Assembly (NCBI RefSeq): GCF_002356335.1
Contig: NZ_AP018165.1
Coordinates: forward strand, 4,092,001 to 4,156,000
From: [Mycobacterium] stephanolepidis
Lineage (GTDB): Bacteria > Actinomycetota > Actinomycetes > Mycobacteriales > Mycobacteriaceae
Length of the DNA stretch: 64,000 nt
Direction: 5' to 3'
The position numbers and the translations under genes are program-made. The notes beneath the pieces were generated by a model. It did no database searches. It had not been told where the DNA came from and saw only the letters and a list, made by a program, of their open reading frames with translations. This document shows positions 37,667 to 46,896 of this stretch, one piece after another; the stretch's first letter is position 1, and each line of letters begins with the position of its first letter.

Positions 37667-38521
37667 CTACTTGAGATGGTCGACGAGAATGCCCTTGGTC
37701 CCGAAAAGCTCTTTCTGCCAACGGTCCAGCAGTTCCTCGGTGTTGATGTCGTCGGGATGAAAGCCCGATCGCAGATACTTGCGGACATCGCCCAGGATTC
37801 CCTTGAACAACGGACCGCCGAAAAGTCCCCGCGCTTCTTTCATCAGCCGAAGCGGTTGACGCCGCGCGACCGGATCGGACAGCAGCGAGCCCGCCAGGAT
37901 GCCGAGCGTCAGCGGCGGGACGAGGGTCATCGCGGCCAGCGTGAGCCCGATCCGCATCGTCTCGGTACCGCCAACCGCGCGATACACATCGAACGCCACC
38001 GACTTGTGCTCCAGCTCCTCCAACGCATGCCAGTTCAGCAGATGCCAGACCTCGGGATCGCCCGGAATGGCCTGCACCTCATCACTGCCCAGCAGCCGCT
38101 CGGCAAGGATCGCAGTCATGTGCTCGGCCATCGCAGTGAACGCCAGATGCGCGCGGGCGGGGAGCATGTTCTCGAACCGGATCAACCGGTCGACCTGCTT
38201 CTGCGAATCCCACCACGCGATGGGGTAGCCCATTTCGATCAGCTTCTCGTTGACGCGGCGATGCTCCTGCCCGTGTACCGATTCCTGCCCGATGAATCCC
38301 GCGACACGCTTCTTGAGCACCGGATCGGTGATCTGGTCGGAGAACCTGCGCACCGAACGGATGAATCCCTCTTCACCGGGGGGAAAGCATCCGGAGAGTC
38401 CCGCGACGAAGTGGCTGTAAACGATGTCGTCTTCCACGAAGTACTTGTGGGCATTGCCGTCATCGCCGAAACGAAATCTGATCCGCCGGGTCTTGGGGTA
38501 CGCCGCAGCCGTGCTCACCAT
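37667..38521 (-). CDS. PF10118 'metal-dependent hydrolase' with diiron ligand pattern, copy b
   Basis: A 284-residue paralogue of the protein at 33300. Diiron-type residues recur at E50, E80xxH83 (QESVH), E133-H134 and E169xxH172 (EELEH), with a further conserved HKSVAFD. A hydrophobic hairpin is near residues 190-215. ATG 38521 follows AAGGGAG. It opens the seven-gene operon, and a perfect palindrome lies 30 bp upstream. Hydroxylase or desaturase activity is inferred. Confidence 0.8.
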   Translation of the reverse strand: MVSTAAAYPKTRRIRFRFGDDGNAHKYFVEDDIVYSHFVAGLSGCFPPGEEGFIRSVRRFSDQITDPVLKKRVAGFIGQESVHGQEHRRVNEKLIEMGYPIAWWDSQKQVDRLIRFENMLPARAHLAFTAMAEHMTAILAERLLGSDEVQAIPGDPEVWHLLNWHALEELEHKSVAFDVYRAVGGTETMRIGLTLAAMTLVPPLTLGILAGSLLSDPVARRQPLRLMKEARGLFGGPLFKGILGDVRKYLRSGFHPDDINTEELLDRWQKELFGTKGILVDHLK

Positions 38522-38550
38522 GTCATCACTCCCTTGTGACGGTAAGTTAC

Positions 38551-38567
38551 TAGTACTCGAAGTACTA
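38551..38567. promoter_or_regulatory. palindromic operator upstream of the PF10118-BVMO-SDR operon
   Basis: TAGTACTCGAAGTACTA has perfect 7-bp arms around CGA. A further half-site-like GGAGTAC lies at 38571-38577. The nearest regulator is the TetR at 38707 on the same strand, the most likely binder. Confidence 0.55.
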
Positions 38568-38706
38568 CCTGGAGTACACCATAAGACGGTGGCGGCATGA
38601 GGCGCAATACGCCGCGGCGGATGAAATGGGCCCACACATCGGTGGGCCGATCAGCGATCGACCCAGCAGGACAACACAAGAAGGCGCCCTAGAGCGGGGC
38701 CGGAAG

Positions 38707-39402
38707 CTATTCGACAGATACGAGGACGGGTTCGTCCGGATTCAGCTCGACGCCACGGGCCTTGGCCGATGCGGCGAGCCCACCCCACACGTAAACCACC
38801 AGCTCGTCGACCAGGGTCTCCTTGCTGATGACCGGCTCATCGAACCAGCGCAATACGGCAATACCCGTGGAGGCCAGCATCGCGTCGATCACGTACTCGA
38901 TGTGATCGGCGTTGCCGCCGCGGGAGCTGAAGACCGACCCCACCAGCTGGGCAATGGCATCGGACAACGGGCGCCCGCTCTCGATGAGCGATGTCGCATT
39001 CGCATACTGAACGCTCAACAGAAAGCGCACGAGGTTGGGCCGCTCATCGACGAGGTCGACATAGCCGGCCAGCCCTGAGCGGAAAAGTTCGAGCAGACTG
39101 ACGGACAGGTCGATGTTCGAGACCAAACGCTCGACAACCAACTCCTGGACGCGCATCGCCACCGCGGCGAAGAGGGCTTCCTTGTCGGTGAAGAAGCGAT
39201 ACAGCTTGGGCCGGGATATCCCCGCGGATTTCAGGACGTCGTCGATCGAGAGGTCGGGACCGAGCTCGTCGATCGCGTTCAGGGTGGCCTCTACCAATTC
39301 CGCGCGAACCTTCGCACGGTGCTCACGCCACCGGTCGACGCGCGCATCACCGGTCAGCTCAGGAAGGCCGCGATCGGGATACACCTGCGTTGACACGACC
39401 AC
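38707..39402 (-). CDS. TetR-family transcriptional regulator
   Basis: A 231-residue regulator. The HTH is LSIDDVLKSAGISRPKLYRFFTDKEALFAAVA, preceded by an unusual 30-residue N-terminus rich in charge (GDARVDRWREHRAKVRAEL). The start is uncertain: GTG 39402 or GTG 39396, with no clear RBS. It lies 185 bp upstream of, and parallel to, the PF10118-BVMO operon, and back-to-back with the second TetR. Confidence 0.85.
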   Translation of the reverse strand: MVVSTQVYPDRGLPELTGDARVDRWREHRAKVRAELVEATLNAIDELGPDLSIDDVLKSAGISRPKLYRFFTDKEALFAAVAMRVQELVVERLVSNIDLSVSLLELFRSGLAGYVDLVDERPNLVRFLLSVQYANATSLIESGRPLSDAIAQLVGSVFSSRGGNADHIEYVIDAMLASTGIAVLRWFDEPVISKETLVDELVVYVWGGLAASAKARGVELNPDEPVLVSVE

Positions 39403-39693
39403 ATCGTAGACCGAATAGCTGGGCGTCCGAGGCGCATAGCACCACGTAGGAGGACCGATCTTCGCCGTGACAGATCATGACAAGTAACCCTCGCCATACC
39501 GCCAGCAAATAATGCGGTTACCGCGACCGGATCGCGCACCCTAGATGGAGGTATGGACCATCTGTACCCCACCTCGGTATATTTATCCGACATACAGTTC
39601 AGCTAATGAAGCTGGTTGTGACTGCGCCCGAATGCGAGGCGGCAAGTTAGTGCATTTACCAAAATATTTGCCAGGAGTGGTTACTGTATTCGC
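39403..39693. promoter_or_regulatory. divergent promoter region between two TetR genes
   Basis: This 291-bp region has no gene. It contains an 11-nt palindrome at 39514-39524 (GCGGT-T-ACCGC) and AT-rich stretches near 39580-39600 and 39655-39690, which could be promoters for the plus-strand TetR. No confident -35/-10 assignment. Confidence 0.4.
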
Positions 39694-40353
39694 GTGGCCA
39701 GCACCAACGGAGACCGGCGAGGACCGGGCCGCCCGCCGAACCCACAGCGTGCACGGGAACGCCAGCGCACCCTGACCGAGGCGGCCGCACTGGAGTTCGC
39801 CGAGAAGGGCTACCACAAGGCCAGCATCACCGACATCACCCAGCGCGCCGGCGCTGGGCGCGGCACGTTCTATCTGTACTTCGATACCAAACGCGATGCG
39901 CTGGACGCGGTGATCGACAGTTACTTCCAGAGAACGCTCGCCGCGGTGAATGACACCAGCGACCTGTCGGGCAATGCGGGTGACTTTGAACAGCATCTGC
40001 GCACGGTCTTCACCCGCCTGTTCGACATGCTGGACAACAGCCCCGAGATTATGCAGGTCATCCTGCGTGAGGGCTTGCTCGACTCGGCGATGACCAAACG
40101 CATGTTCGGCATCCTCGACCTCATCGAGTCCGTCAACATCATCATCATCGAACAGGCGCGCGTCGACGGCACCATCACCTCGGCCGTCGACGCCACTTTC
40201 CTGGCGCACGCCATCACCGGGTTGTCGATGGCGGCCACCCTCAAGGCCGTCCGAGGCGAGCTCACGGGCGATGCGCGCGAGGCATACATCGACTCGTTTA
40301 TCGAGCTGGTGCGGTCGATCACGACCATCCCCCCCGCACTCGCAAATTCTTGA
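39694..40353 (+). CDS. TetR-family transcriptional regulator upstream of the mce operon
   Basis: A 219-residue regulator with HTH ASITDITQRAGAGRGTFYLYFDTKRDALDAVI after a basic N-terminus (RRGPGRPPNPQRARERQRTL). Starts at GTG 39694. It is the closest upstream gene to yrbEA (337 bp away, same strand) and so a likely local regulator of the mce operon. It is not obviously KstR, Mce1R (GntR-type) or Mce2R. Confidence 0.87.
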   Translation: MASTNGDRRGPGRPPNPQRARERQRTLTEAAALEFAEKGYHKASITDITQRAGAGRGTFYLYFDTKRDALDAVIDSYFQRTLAAVNDTSDLSGNAGDFEQHLRTVFTRLFDMLDNSPEIMQVILREGLLDSAMTKRMFGILDLIESVNIIIIEQARVDGTITSAVDATFLAHAITGLSMAATLKAVRGELTGDAREAYIDSFIELVRSITTIPPALANS

Positions 40354-40690
40354 CAATTCGCGTCCCAAGATCTGGCACCTCCGCTAGCCTCTGCCCTAGC
40401 CAATAAACTGACCACTGAACCAGTGAATTGCTAGAGGACCGGGTCGGGGGACCTCCGACAGCCTCGTCATGACTGCGCCTCAACCGGGACGCATGGCACG
40501 CCCGCGTGCGCGGGCACACGCTACGACCTGACGATCGCGGCAACCCCACGCTTGACATGGACCATGACCTACACCACACTAAGCCACCGACTGTTATCTG
40601 GGGTACTAGATACCTACTGTTACACATTTGTCCATTAAGCGGGCTGTTCGTCGAGGTCGGGCCCGAAATGAGAAGCCAAAGGAGCCACTG
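40354..40690. promoter_or_regulatory. 337-bp leader/promoter region of the mce operon
   Basis: No gene is seen. It holds an inverted repeat CACTG-AAC-CAGTG at 40413-40425, a perfect 6-bp stem at 40501-40514 (CCCGCG-TG-CGCGGG), a TTGACA box at 40552-40557 without a clear -10, and a GGTA-CTAGA-TACC repeat at 40602-40614. The RBS AAAGGAG is at 40678-40684. The palindromes are candidate TetR operators. Confidence 0.45.
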
Positions 40691-41665
40691 TTGAACTCAG
40701 CCGTGAGTCAAGTGGTGGCCGAGACGCGGGCAGAGCCCGCTCCGGTGGACTGGTTCGAAGACTCCGATGGTGAATCCGACAGCAAATCAAGTGTGGACGG
40801 CGGGTCCGGTTCTTCCTCCTGCGGAGCGTTCCAGCTACTCGATCGCGCCCCCGGAATCATCAGGCGGCCCGCTGAATATGTGATCTCCCAGACCGATTCG
40901 ATGCTGAAAACGCTCGGACGTTATGTCGATCTGGTTGCGCAATCTTTCGCATTTCTTATCAGCGACATCGTCCGGCTGCGCCATCCGTGGCAGGACACCG
41001 TGATCCAGTCCTGGTTCATCCTGACGGTCACGGTCGTTCCGGCGATCCTGGTGTCGATCCCATTCGGTGTGATCGTCGCCATTCAGGCGGGCAGCATCAT
41101 CTCGCAGGTCGGCGCCTCGTCTATCTCCGGGGCCGCCGGTGGCCTGGGCGTTATCCAGCAAGGCGCGCCCATCGTCGCGGCCCTCCTCCTTGGTGGAGCC
41201 GCCGGGTCGGCCGTCGCCACCGACCTCGGCGCCCGAAGCATCCGGGAAGAGGTCGACGCCATGCGGGTCATGGGCGTCAATCCCGTACAGCGCCTGGTAA
41301 CCCCGCGACTGGCGGCGATTCTCTTCGTGTCACCGCTGTTGTGCATCTTCATCATCTTCGTGGGTATCTTCGCCGGCTACCTGGTCAACGTGGGTTTTCA
41401 AGGCGGCACGCCCGGCAGCTACCTGTCCTCGTTCGCCGCATTCGCCAACGTCAACGACGTCACCGTTGCGGTTCTCAAGACCTGGCTGTTCGGTGTCGTG
41501 GTCATCCTCGTGGCCTGCCAGCGCGGTTTGGAAGCCAAGGGCGGCGCACGAGGTGTCGCCGATGCCGTCAACGCCACCGTGGTGATCGGCGTGGTCACCG
41601 TCATGGTGCTCAACACAGTGATCACCCAGATCGTCGCAATGTTCATGCCGTCGAAGGTGGGCTGA
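40691..41665 (+). CDS. yrbEA: YrbEA/MlaE-type permease of the mce lipid importer
   Basis: A 324-residue membrane protein. It has the MlaE permease core with about five to six helices and the conserved cytoplasmic loop REEVDAMRVMGVNP. I choose TTG 40691 because AAAGGAG lies 6 bp before it; GTG 40703 is the other option. This gives a Ser/Gly/acid-rich N-terminal extension of about 60 residues before FQLLDRAPG, longer than usual YrbE. It pairs with YrbEB as the transmembrane dimer of an ABC-type importer powered by MceG encoded elsewhere. Confidence 0.92.
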   Translation: MNSAVSQVVAETRAEPAPVDWFEDSDGESDSKSSVDGGSGSSSCGAFQLLDRAPGIIRRPAEYVISQTDSMLKTLGRYVDLVAQSFAFLISDIVRLRHPWQDTVIQSWFILTVTVVPAILVSIPFGVIVAIQAGSIISQVGASSISGAAGGLGVIQQGAPIVAALLLGGAAGSAVATDLGARSIREEVDAMRVMGVNPVQRLVTPRLAAILFVSPLLCIFIIFVGIFAGYLVNVGFQGGTPGSYLSSFAAFANVNDVTVAVLKTWLFGVVVILVACQRGLEAKGGARGVADAVNATVVIGVVTVMVLNTVITQIVAMFMPSKVG

Positions 41666-41667
41666 GA

Positions 41668-42546
41668 ATGGCAACGTCCCGTCCGGCCCGGTACTTCCCC
41701 GACGAACTGCCCGCGGCCGCCAGGTCGATCTGGAACTTCACCAAGGGGGCAGGCGGCTCCGCCGAACATCTCGGCCACCAGATCACGTTCGTCGGCCTGG
41801 TGCTGGCCGCGATACCGCAGACCCTCAAACGCTATCGGCGACAAACCGGCGTCCTGCTCGTCGATATGACCTGGGGCAGCGGCTCGATCATCGTCGGCGG
41901 CGGGGTCATCGGCGTGCTGGTCTTCATGGGCATCGCGGTGGGCGCATCTGTTGGGATCGTTGGCTTTTCGACCCTGGACATGGTGGGCATGGGATCTCTC
42001 ACCGGATTCATCTCCGCCTACGTGAACACCCGGGAAATGGCACCGATGATCGCCGCCATCGGATTCGCCGCACAGGCCGGATGCCGGATGACCGCCGAGA
42101 TCGGTGCCATGCGCATTTCCGAGGAGATCGACGCGCTGGAAGCTCAGGGCATCAGATCCATTCCGTTCGTGGTCACCACCCGAGTGATCGCCGGCGTCAT
42201 CATCATCGTTCCGCTGTATGTACTGACCTTGCTGCTGGCCTACGGCTCCTGCGCCTTCATGGTGTTCTTCGTCCACAACCAGTCGCAGGGCGTGTACAAG
42301 CACTACTTCGACTCATTCGTCCATCCGATAGACGTGCTCTATTCGGTGATCAAGGCCGTCGTGTTCGTCGTCATCATCATCGCCATCCAGTGCTATCAGG
42401 GCTATTACGCCGGCGGTGGCCCCGAGGGCGTCGGGATGGCCTCCGGTCGCGCCATCCGGGCCTCCCTGGTAGCGATCGTCCTTTTCGACATGCTCCTCAC
42501 GTTGCTCTTCTGGGGCAACAATCCTGGAATTCAGATATCGGGGTAA
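41668..42546 (+). CDS. yrbEB: YrbEB/MlaE-type permease of the mce lipid importer
   Basis: A 292-residue MlaE-family permease starting ATG 41668, 2 bp after the yrbEA stop. The MlaE loop is SEEIDALEAQGIRS. Five or so hydrophobic helices include SIIVGGGVIGVLVFMGIAVGASVGIV, VIAGVIIIVPLYVLTLLLAYG and VVFVVIIIAIQ. Second permease subunit of the Mce complex. Confidence 0.93.
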   Translation: MATSRPARYFPDELPAAARSIWNFTKGAGGSAEHLGHQITFVGLVLAAIPQTLKRYRRQTGVLLVDMTWGSGSIIVGGGVIGVLVFMGIAVGASVGIVGFSTLDMVGMGSLTGFISAYVNTREMAPMIAAIGFAAQAGCRMTAEIGAMRISEEIDALEAQGIRSIPFVVTTRVIAGVIIIVPLYVLTLLLAYGSCAFMVFFVHNQSQGVYKHYFDSFVHPIDVLYSVIKAVVFVVIIIAIQCYQGYYAGGGPEGVGMASGRAIRASLVAIVLFDMLLTLLFWGNNPGIQISG

Positions 42547-42549
42547 TGG

Positions 42550-43611
42550 GTGGCAATCTATAAAGATCCGAGCGGACGGGCCGCAGGCCCTGGCGCGCTC
42601 AAGTTGCGCGGGCTTGCCCTGGCACTGGTGGTCGCCGCGAGCTGCTACTCGCTCTACCAATCCGGCATCGGCAGCTATGGCGATCCCTTCGAGCTCACTC
42701 TGATCACCAACACCATTGGTGAGGGCATGGGTCCCGGGGGCGAGGTGAAGTACCGCGGCTACAACATTGGCAAGGTCAAATCGCTGCAGACCACCGGGTA
42801 CAACAGGCAGCGGATGACGGTGCTCCTCGATGGCCGGCAAGCCAAGGCGCTCGCGGCCGATACCAAGGCGCGCTTCACCTCGTCGAACATCTTTGGCACC
42901 GCCGCCGTCGAGCTCGTCAGTAACGGGGTCGGCGAACCGCTGAAACCCGGTGGGGTGCTGGAGATTAGCAGTGACGTCGAGGCGGCATCCATCACCGGAT
43001 TCCTCCGGCTGGGTCAGCGACTGGGCTCGATCCTGGATAGCCGCGAATTCAACGCGATCATCGCAACATTCGAGCGGCACGCCGACCTGACCGGCCCGGT
43101 CGTGAAGTCCTTCTGGGATCTGTTCGCGATGATCACCGATTCTCAGACAGTGCCCTTCTCCAAAACGCTGGCGGTCATGGCCTCATTGATCGAGGGCACC
43201 AACGAATTTGTGCCCGTCATCGGGTCCACCAACAAGCTGTTGGACAGCCTCGACCTCATAGTGGGGCCGGGCAACACCGAACGGGCTTCTGCCGCACTAG
43301 GTTCGCTGTCGGATCTGCTAAAGGCGGCCGGCGACGGATTGCACGCGAACAACGATTGGCTGGTTCCGCTTATCCGATCGATCATGGATATGGCGGTTCC
43401 GTTCACCTACTTCTTGGGCAGCCTCGCCCCGGCCTACGACCGACTCAACGGGCTGCTTGACCGCACCACCTCCGCCTTCCCCATCGACAACGGCAAGGTG
43501 CGCCTCAACGTCCAGCTGATCATGGACACCGCCCCCGGGCTTGCCGCGGCATTGCCGATGGCACCCGATGGACAATCCGCCATTGAGCCGACCGCTGGAG
43601 GACAGCGATGA
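42550..43611 (+). CDS. mceA: Mce family protein MceA
   Basis: A 353-residue MCE-domain protein with an N-terminal membrane anchor (LRGLALALVVAASCYSLYQSG). The MCE domain follows (about residues 47-120: ELTLITNTIGEGMGPGGEVKYRGYNIGKVKSL ... AAVELVSNGVGEPLKPG), then the long helical region that builds the periplasmic lipid tunnel. GTG 42550 starts 3 bp after yrbEB; the overlapping ATG 42546 frame stops at once. Stop overlaps mceB by 4 bp. Confidence 0.93.
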   Translation: MAIYKDPSGRAAGPGALKLRGLALALVVAASCYSLYQSGIGSYGDPFELTLITNTIGEGMGPGGEVKYRGYNIGKVKSLQTTGYNRQRMTVLLDGRQAKALAADTKARFTSSNIFGTAAVELVSNGVGEPLKPGGVLEISSDVEAASITGFLRLGQRLGSILDSREFNAIIATFERHADLTGPVVKSFWDLFAMITDSQTVPFSKTLAVMASLIEGTNEFVPVIGSTNKLLDSLDLIVGPGNTERASAALGSLSDLLKAAGDGLHANNDWLVPLIRSIMDMAVPFTYFLGSLAPAYDRLNGLLDRTTSAFPIDNGKVRLNVQLIMDTAPGLAAALPMAPDGQSAIEPTAGGQR

Positions 43612-44621
43612 AACGGATTGCACTTATCATGACGGGCCTCACCGCGATTCTCGCGGTAGCAGTGGTGCTCGCCCTGATCATTGTGAATGCCCTGCGCACC
43701 CCGGTGAACGGCCCAGTCCGCCGCTTCGACGCACTGTTCACCGACGCCTCAGGGCTTATCATCGGCAACGATGTGCGCATCTCCGGAGTACAGGTAGGCA
43801 AGGTAGAAGAAATCTATCTCGACGGTAAGAACGCGCGGGTCACGTTCAACGTACTGACGGACCATCCGCTCTACCAGAACACCACCGTGGCGATCAGATA
43901 CCAGTCCCTGGTCGGTCAGCGGTACGTCGAAATCGCGCAAGCGCCCACACCTAACGCACCACTGGCATCCGGCGCGACGATACCGCTCGGGCAGACCATT
44001 CCCTCATTCGATATCGCCAAGCTGTTCAACGGTTTTCGCCCCATATTCGAAACGCTCGACCCCGCTCAGTTCAACCGGCTGACCGAGAACATCCTGCAAC
44101 TCATCCAAGGCGACCAACGTGGCATCGGGCCGATTCTGCGGGATATAGATGCCGTGCTCAAGCTCTCGGTCGACCGTCAGGCAGCTCTACAGGCCATCAT
44201 CACGAATCTGGGCGATATCTCGAGGGAGCTGGGCGGCACCTCAAATCAGCTGTTCTACTTGATCAACGACCTCAACGATGTCTTGGCGCCGTTCGAGGCG
44301 AAGGCCGACGAGTTCAACCGAGCTGGCGCGGATGCACTGCCGATTTTGCGGGGATGGGTCAGCATGCTGCGGTACATCGAGAACACGATGGACGGAGCCC
44401 AGCTCCCCCTGTACGACCTGGCCAGCCGCACCACTCCGGGGACACCAACCATCATGGCCGGGCTATCACTGATCCCAGACCTTGTGCAGGGCATGCGCGA
44501 TGCTTTGATCGAAGAGAAGACAGCACCCCCAACCGCTTTCGAATGCAAGAACGGGATCGTCAAAATGCCCGGCATCGGTGAGGTCTCCTTCGCCAACCAG
44601 GATTTGGTGGTGTGCAAGTGA
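43608..44621 (+). CDS. mceB: Mce family protein MceB
   Basis: A 337-residue protein with an N-terminal helix (IALIMTGLTAILAVAVVLALIIVNAL). The MCE domain reads RFDALFTDASGLIIGNDVRISGVQVGKVEEIYL ... IRYQSLVGQRYVEI, and the helical needle segment ends in a Cys pair (FECKNG ... VVCK). The stop overlaps the GTG of mceC. Confidence 0.93.
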   Translation: MKRIALIMTGLTAILAVAVVLALIIVNALRTPVNGPVRRFDALFTDASGLIIGNDVRISGVQVGKVEEIYLDGKNARVTFNVLTDHPLYQNTTVAIRYQSLVGQRYVEIAQAPTPNAPLASGATIPLGQTIPSFDIAKLFNGFRPIFETLDPAQFNRLTENILQLIQGDQRGIGPILRDIDAVLKLSVDRQAALQAIITNLGDISRELGGTSNQLFYLINDLNDVLAPFEAKADEFNRAGADALPILRGWVSMLRYIENTMDGAQLPLYDLASRTTPGTPTIMAGLSLIPDLVQGMRDALIEEKTAPPTAFECKNGIVKMPGIGEVSFANQDLVVCK

Positions 44622-45640
44622 GCTCCCTCAGAGAGATCTTCGCGCAAAACCATCCCATCCTCAACGAACACGAGGCAGCCAAGCGCAGTCGCCGCAACGG
44701 ACTGATCGGGGCCCTGGTCATCGCCTCGGTATTGGCAGCAACAGGAGTGGCCTTCGTTAACACCAACGGCATGGAGACCTACGCAGTGCACCTGCGGGCC
44801 TCCGGAGGGCTGCGTGCCGGCGACGATGTTCGAATCGCCGGCATCTCGGTAGGCAAGGTGTCAACCGTGAGCATCGACAGATCCTTGGTAAAGGCCACCT
44901 TTACGGTGAATCACTCTGTCCCGGTCGGATCCGAGTCGCGTACCGACGTCCGCATGCTCACTCCCCTGGGCGGGCACTATCTGGCCCTCTACCCGGAAGG
45001 CAGCACGCCGCTGGGAGGCACACCCATCCCGCCCGAGCGCACGAGCATCCCCTTTGAGATCAACGAGTTGTTCCAGGAGTTCACGCCTGTGGTGAAAAAG
45101 GTGGACGCCAAGGTCATCCACGACAGCCTGATGGAAGTTGCGAACGCAGTTGACAAGTACCCCAATGGTTTACGCGACTTTTTACAGTCGTCCCAGACTC
45201 TCATCAGAGCGCTTGAACCCACCACCGAGGATTTTCACGCCACGCTGAACTATGCCAATGAGTATCTGCGGGCCTTCAAAACAGGCAAGGAACAACTCGC
45301 CAGGATAGTCATCACGCTGTCCAAACTCGGTGCCAAATACAGCAAGTCCACGACCGACCTAATAGAAGTGTTCGTACTACTAAGGGATCTCATCCGGCTT
45401 TTCAATCGATTTTTCGAGGCATACGCCCGCGATTACGAGCCCATGCTCAACGGGCTCGATGACATCGTCGACACCCTGACCAAATACCCCGAGAAGCTCG
45501 GCAAAGCCGCCGAACAGTGGGGCCAACTCGTTGGTATCGTCCTGCCCATGCTCAGCGGCAACGGCATCACCATCAACGAGAATGACCGGGTGATCCCAGG
45601 GCAAGACGTTTGCCTACCGCACTTCTTCAGGTTCTGTTGA
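44618..45640 (+). CDS. mceC: Mce family protein MceC
   Basis: A 340-residue MCE protein. The anchor is NGLIGALVIASVLAATGVAFV and the MCE domain AVHLRASGGLRAGDDVRIAGISVGKVSTVSI ... TPLGGHYLALYPEG. I use GTG 44618, which overlaps the mceB stop (GTGA); GTG 44612 is two codons earlier. The C-terminus ends in DVCLPHFFRFC. One of six subunits of the heterohexameric Mce tube. Confidence 0.92.
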   Translation: MSSLREIFAQNHPILNEHEAAKRSRRNGLIGALVIASVLAATGVAFVNTNGMETYAVHLRASGGLRAGDDVRIAGISVGKVSTVSIDRSLVKATFTVNHSVPVGSESRTDVRMLTPLGGHYLALYPEGSTPLGGTPIPPERTSIPFEINELFQEFTPVVKKVDAKVIHDSLMEVANAVDKYPNGLRDFLQSSQTLIRALEPTTEDFHATLNYANEYLRAFKTGKEQLARIVITLSKLGAKYSKSTTDLIEVFVLLRDLIRLFNRFFEAYARDYEPMLNGLDDIVDTLTKYPEKLGKAAEQWGQLVGIVLPMLSGNGITINENDRVIPGQDVCLPHFFRFC

Positions 45641-45648
45641 GGCCCTCG

Positions 45649-46896
45649 ATGACACAGCCAACGTTTGTTAGCAGCATTCGGACCCGTCTTGCGGGTATGC
45701 GCCCCGCCGCGCGCGCGGGCCTGGTGAACGCCGTCGGTGTGGTAGTCGTCGCGGTGCTGGCCATCACCGGGATGTTCTTTGCTCGCAGCGTATTTCCCGC
45801 TGCCAAGAACGTGGTGATGCCCTACCTGGGGAATGCCCACATTCCGTTCCTGGACGACACCCGAGCTCTCTGCGCGAATTTCCGCGACGGGTCCGGGTTG
45901 TACAAAGGCAACAAAGTTCTGCTTCTCGGTGTCGAGATCGGCACGGTGACCGCGGTCACCAACAAGCCCGACCACGTTGAGGTCGACTTCGAAATTCCGC
46001 AAGACATGGAGCTGCCTGCCGATGTGGGCGCAGCCAGCTATTCGCAATCGGTGATCACCAACCGCAGTATCGAACTCACCCGATCATGGAGTGAGGGGCC
46101 CAAATTCGCCGGTGACCAATGCATCCCGACAGCGAACACCAGAACACCGGTGACCGTCACCGAGTCGTTCTCCGCCATAGGCGAACTCGCCGACACGCTG
46201 ATGCAAGCAGCGCCCGGGCAGGATCCCTCGAACTCGCCCGGCGTGCAGGCACTCAACAAGACCCTCAAGGGAGCGGCCAGATCACTCGACGGCGTGGGCC
46301 CCGGGTTCAAGGAGATGCTCAACAACCTCACCACGATGGTGGGCGATCCCTACAAAGCCGACGCCGACTACCGGCAGCTGTTCGAGAACAGCGCAATCGT
46401 TACCTCGAACTGGCTGCAATACTGGAACGAGTTCGCGGGTGTGGTGACCTCGCTACCCGATACCGCCCGTCTGATCGCAGGCATTTCGGAGAACTTCTCG
46501 GTCGGCCTCGGCTACCTGACGGCACTCCTTCCAACACTGAACGGCATGGTGCAACGTGCTGCAGGCCGGCTCTACAAGAACGTCTTCGACAAGCTGGTGC
46601 CCTGGATACGCGACATCCTCAACGCCTACACCCCGCATATCCTCACGTTCTTCAACACCTTGCCACCGGTGATCAATTGGCTGGCCGATGACATCTATCT
46701 GCCGAACACGAAGACCCACGGTGTCACCTATGTTCCTCCGCGCGTTGCCATCTCACCCGAGCAGGCCAGCACCATCTGCCAGAACCTGCGCGACCGCAAC
46801 ACCCCCGGTTCCCAGGCGGCATGTGCACCGGGCACCGCCTCGGACCCCGTGACCCTCGGTTTGACGAATCTGATCATGGGGACAGCACTGTCATGA
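45649..46896 (+). CDS. mceD: Mce family protein MceD
   Basis: A 415-residue MCE protein. ATG 45649 follows GAGG with 6-bp spacing, 8 bp after the mceC stop. The anchor is VNAVGVVVVAVLAITGMFFA; the MCE domain has CANFRDGSGLYKGNKVLLLGVEIGTVTAV. The helical region ends in a Cys-containing tail (ASTICQNLRDR ... AACAPGTASDP). Stop overlaps mceE by 4 bp. Confidence 0.92.
   Translation: MTQPTFVSSIRTRLAGMRPAARAGLVNAVGVVVVAVLAITGMFFARSVFPAAKNVVMPYLGNAHIPFLDDTRALCANFRDGSGLYKGNKVLLLGVEIGTVTAVTNKPDHVEVDFEIPQDMELPADVGAASYSQSVITNRSIELTRSWSEGPKFAGDQCIPTANTRTPVTVTESFSAIGELADTLMQAAPGQDPSNSPGVQALNKTLKGAARSLDGVGPGFKEMLNNLTTMVGDPYKADADYRQLFENSAIVTSNWLQYWNEFAGVVTSLPDTARLIAGISENFSVGLGYLTALLPTLNGMVQRAAGRLYKNVFDKLVPWIRDILNAYTPHILTFFNTLPPVINWLADDIYLPNTKTHGVTYVPPRVAISPEQASTICQNLRDRNTPGSQAACAPGTASDPVTLGLTNLIMGTALS

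Noticed and set aside
39694..40353. KstR as identity of the TetR before the mce operon
   Set aside because: No KstR-specific sequence or KstR-type AAC-GTT operator recognised, and the local genes are not the mce4/sterol-ring set.
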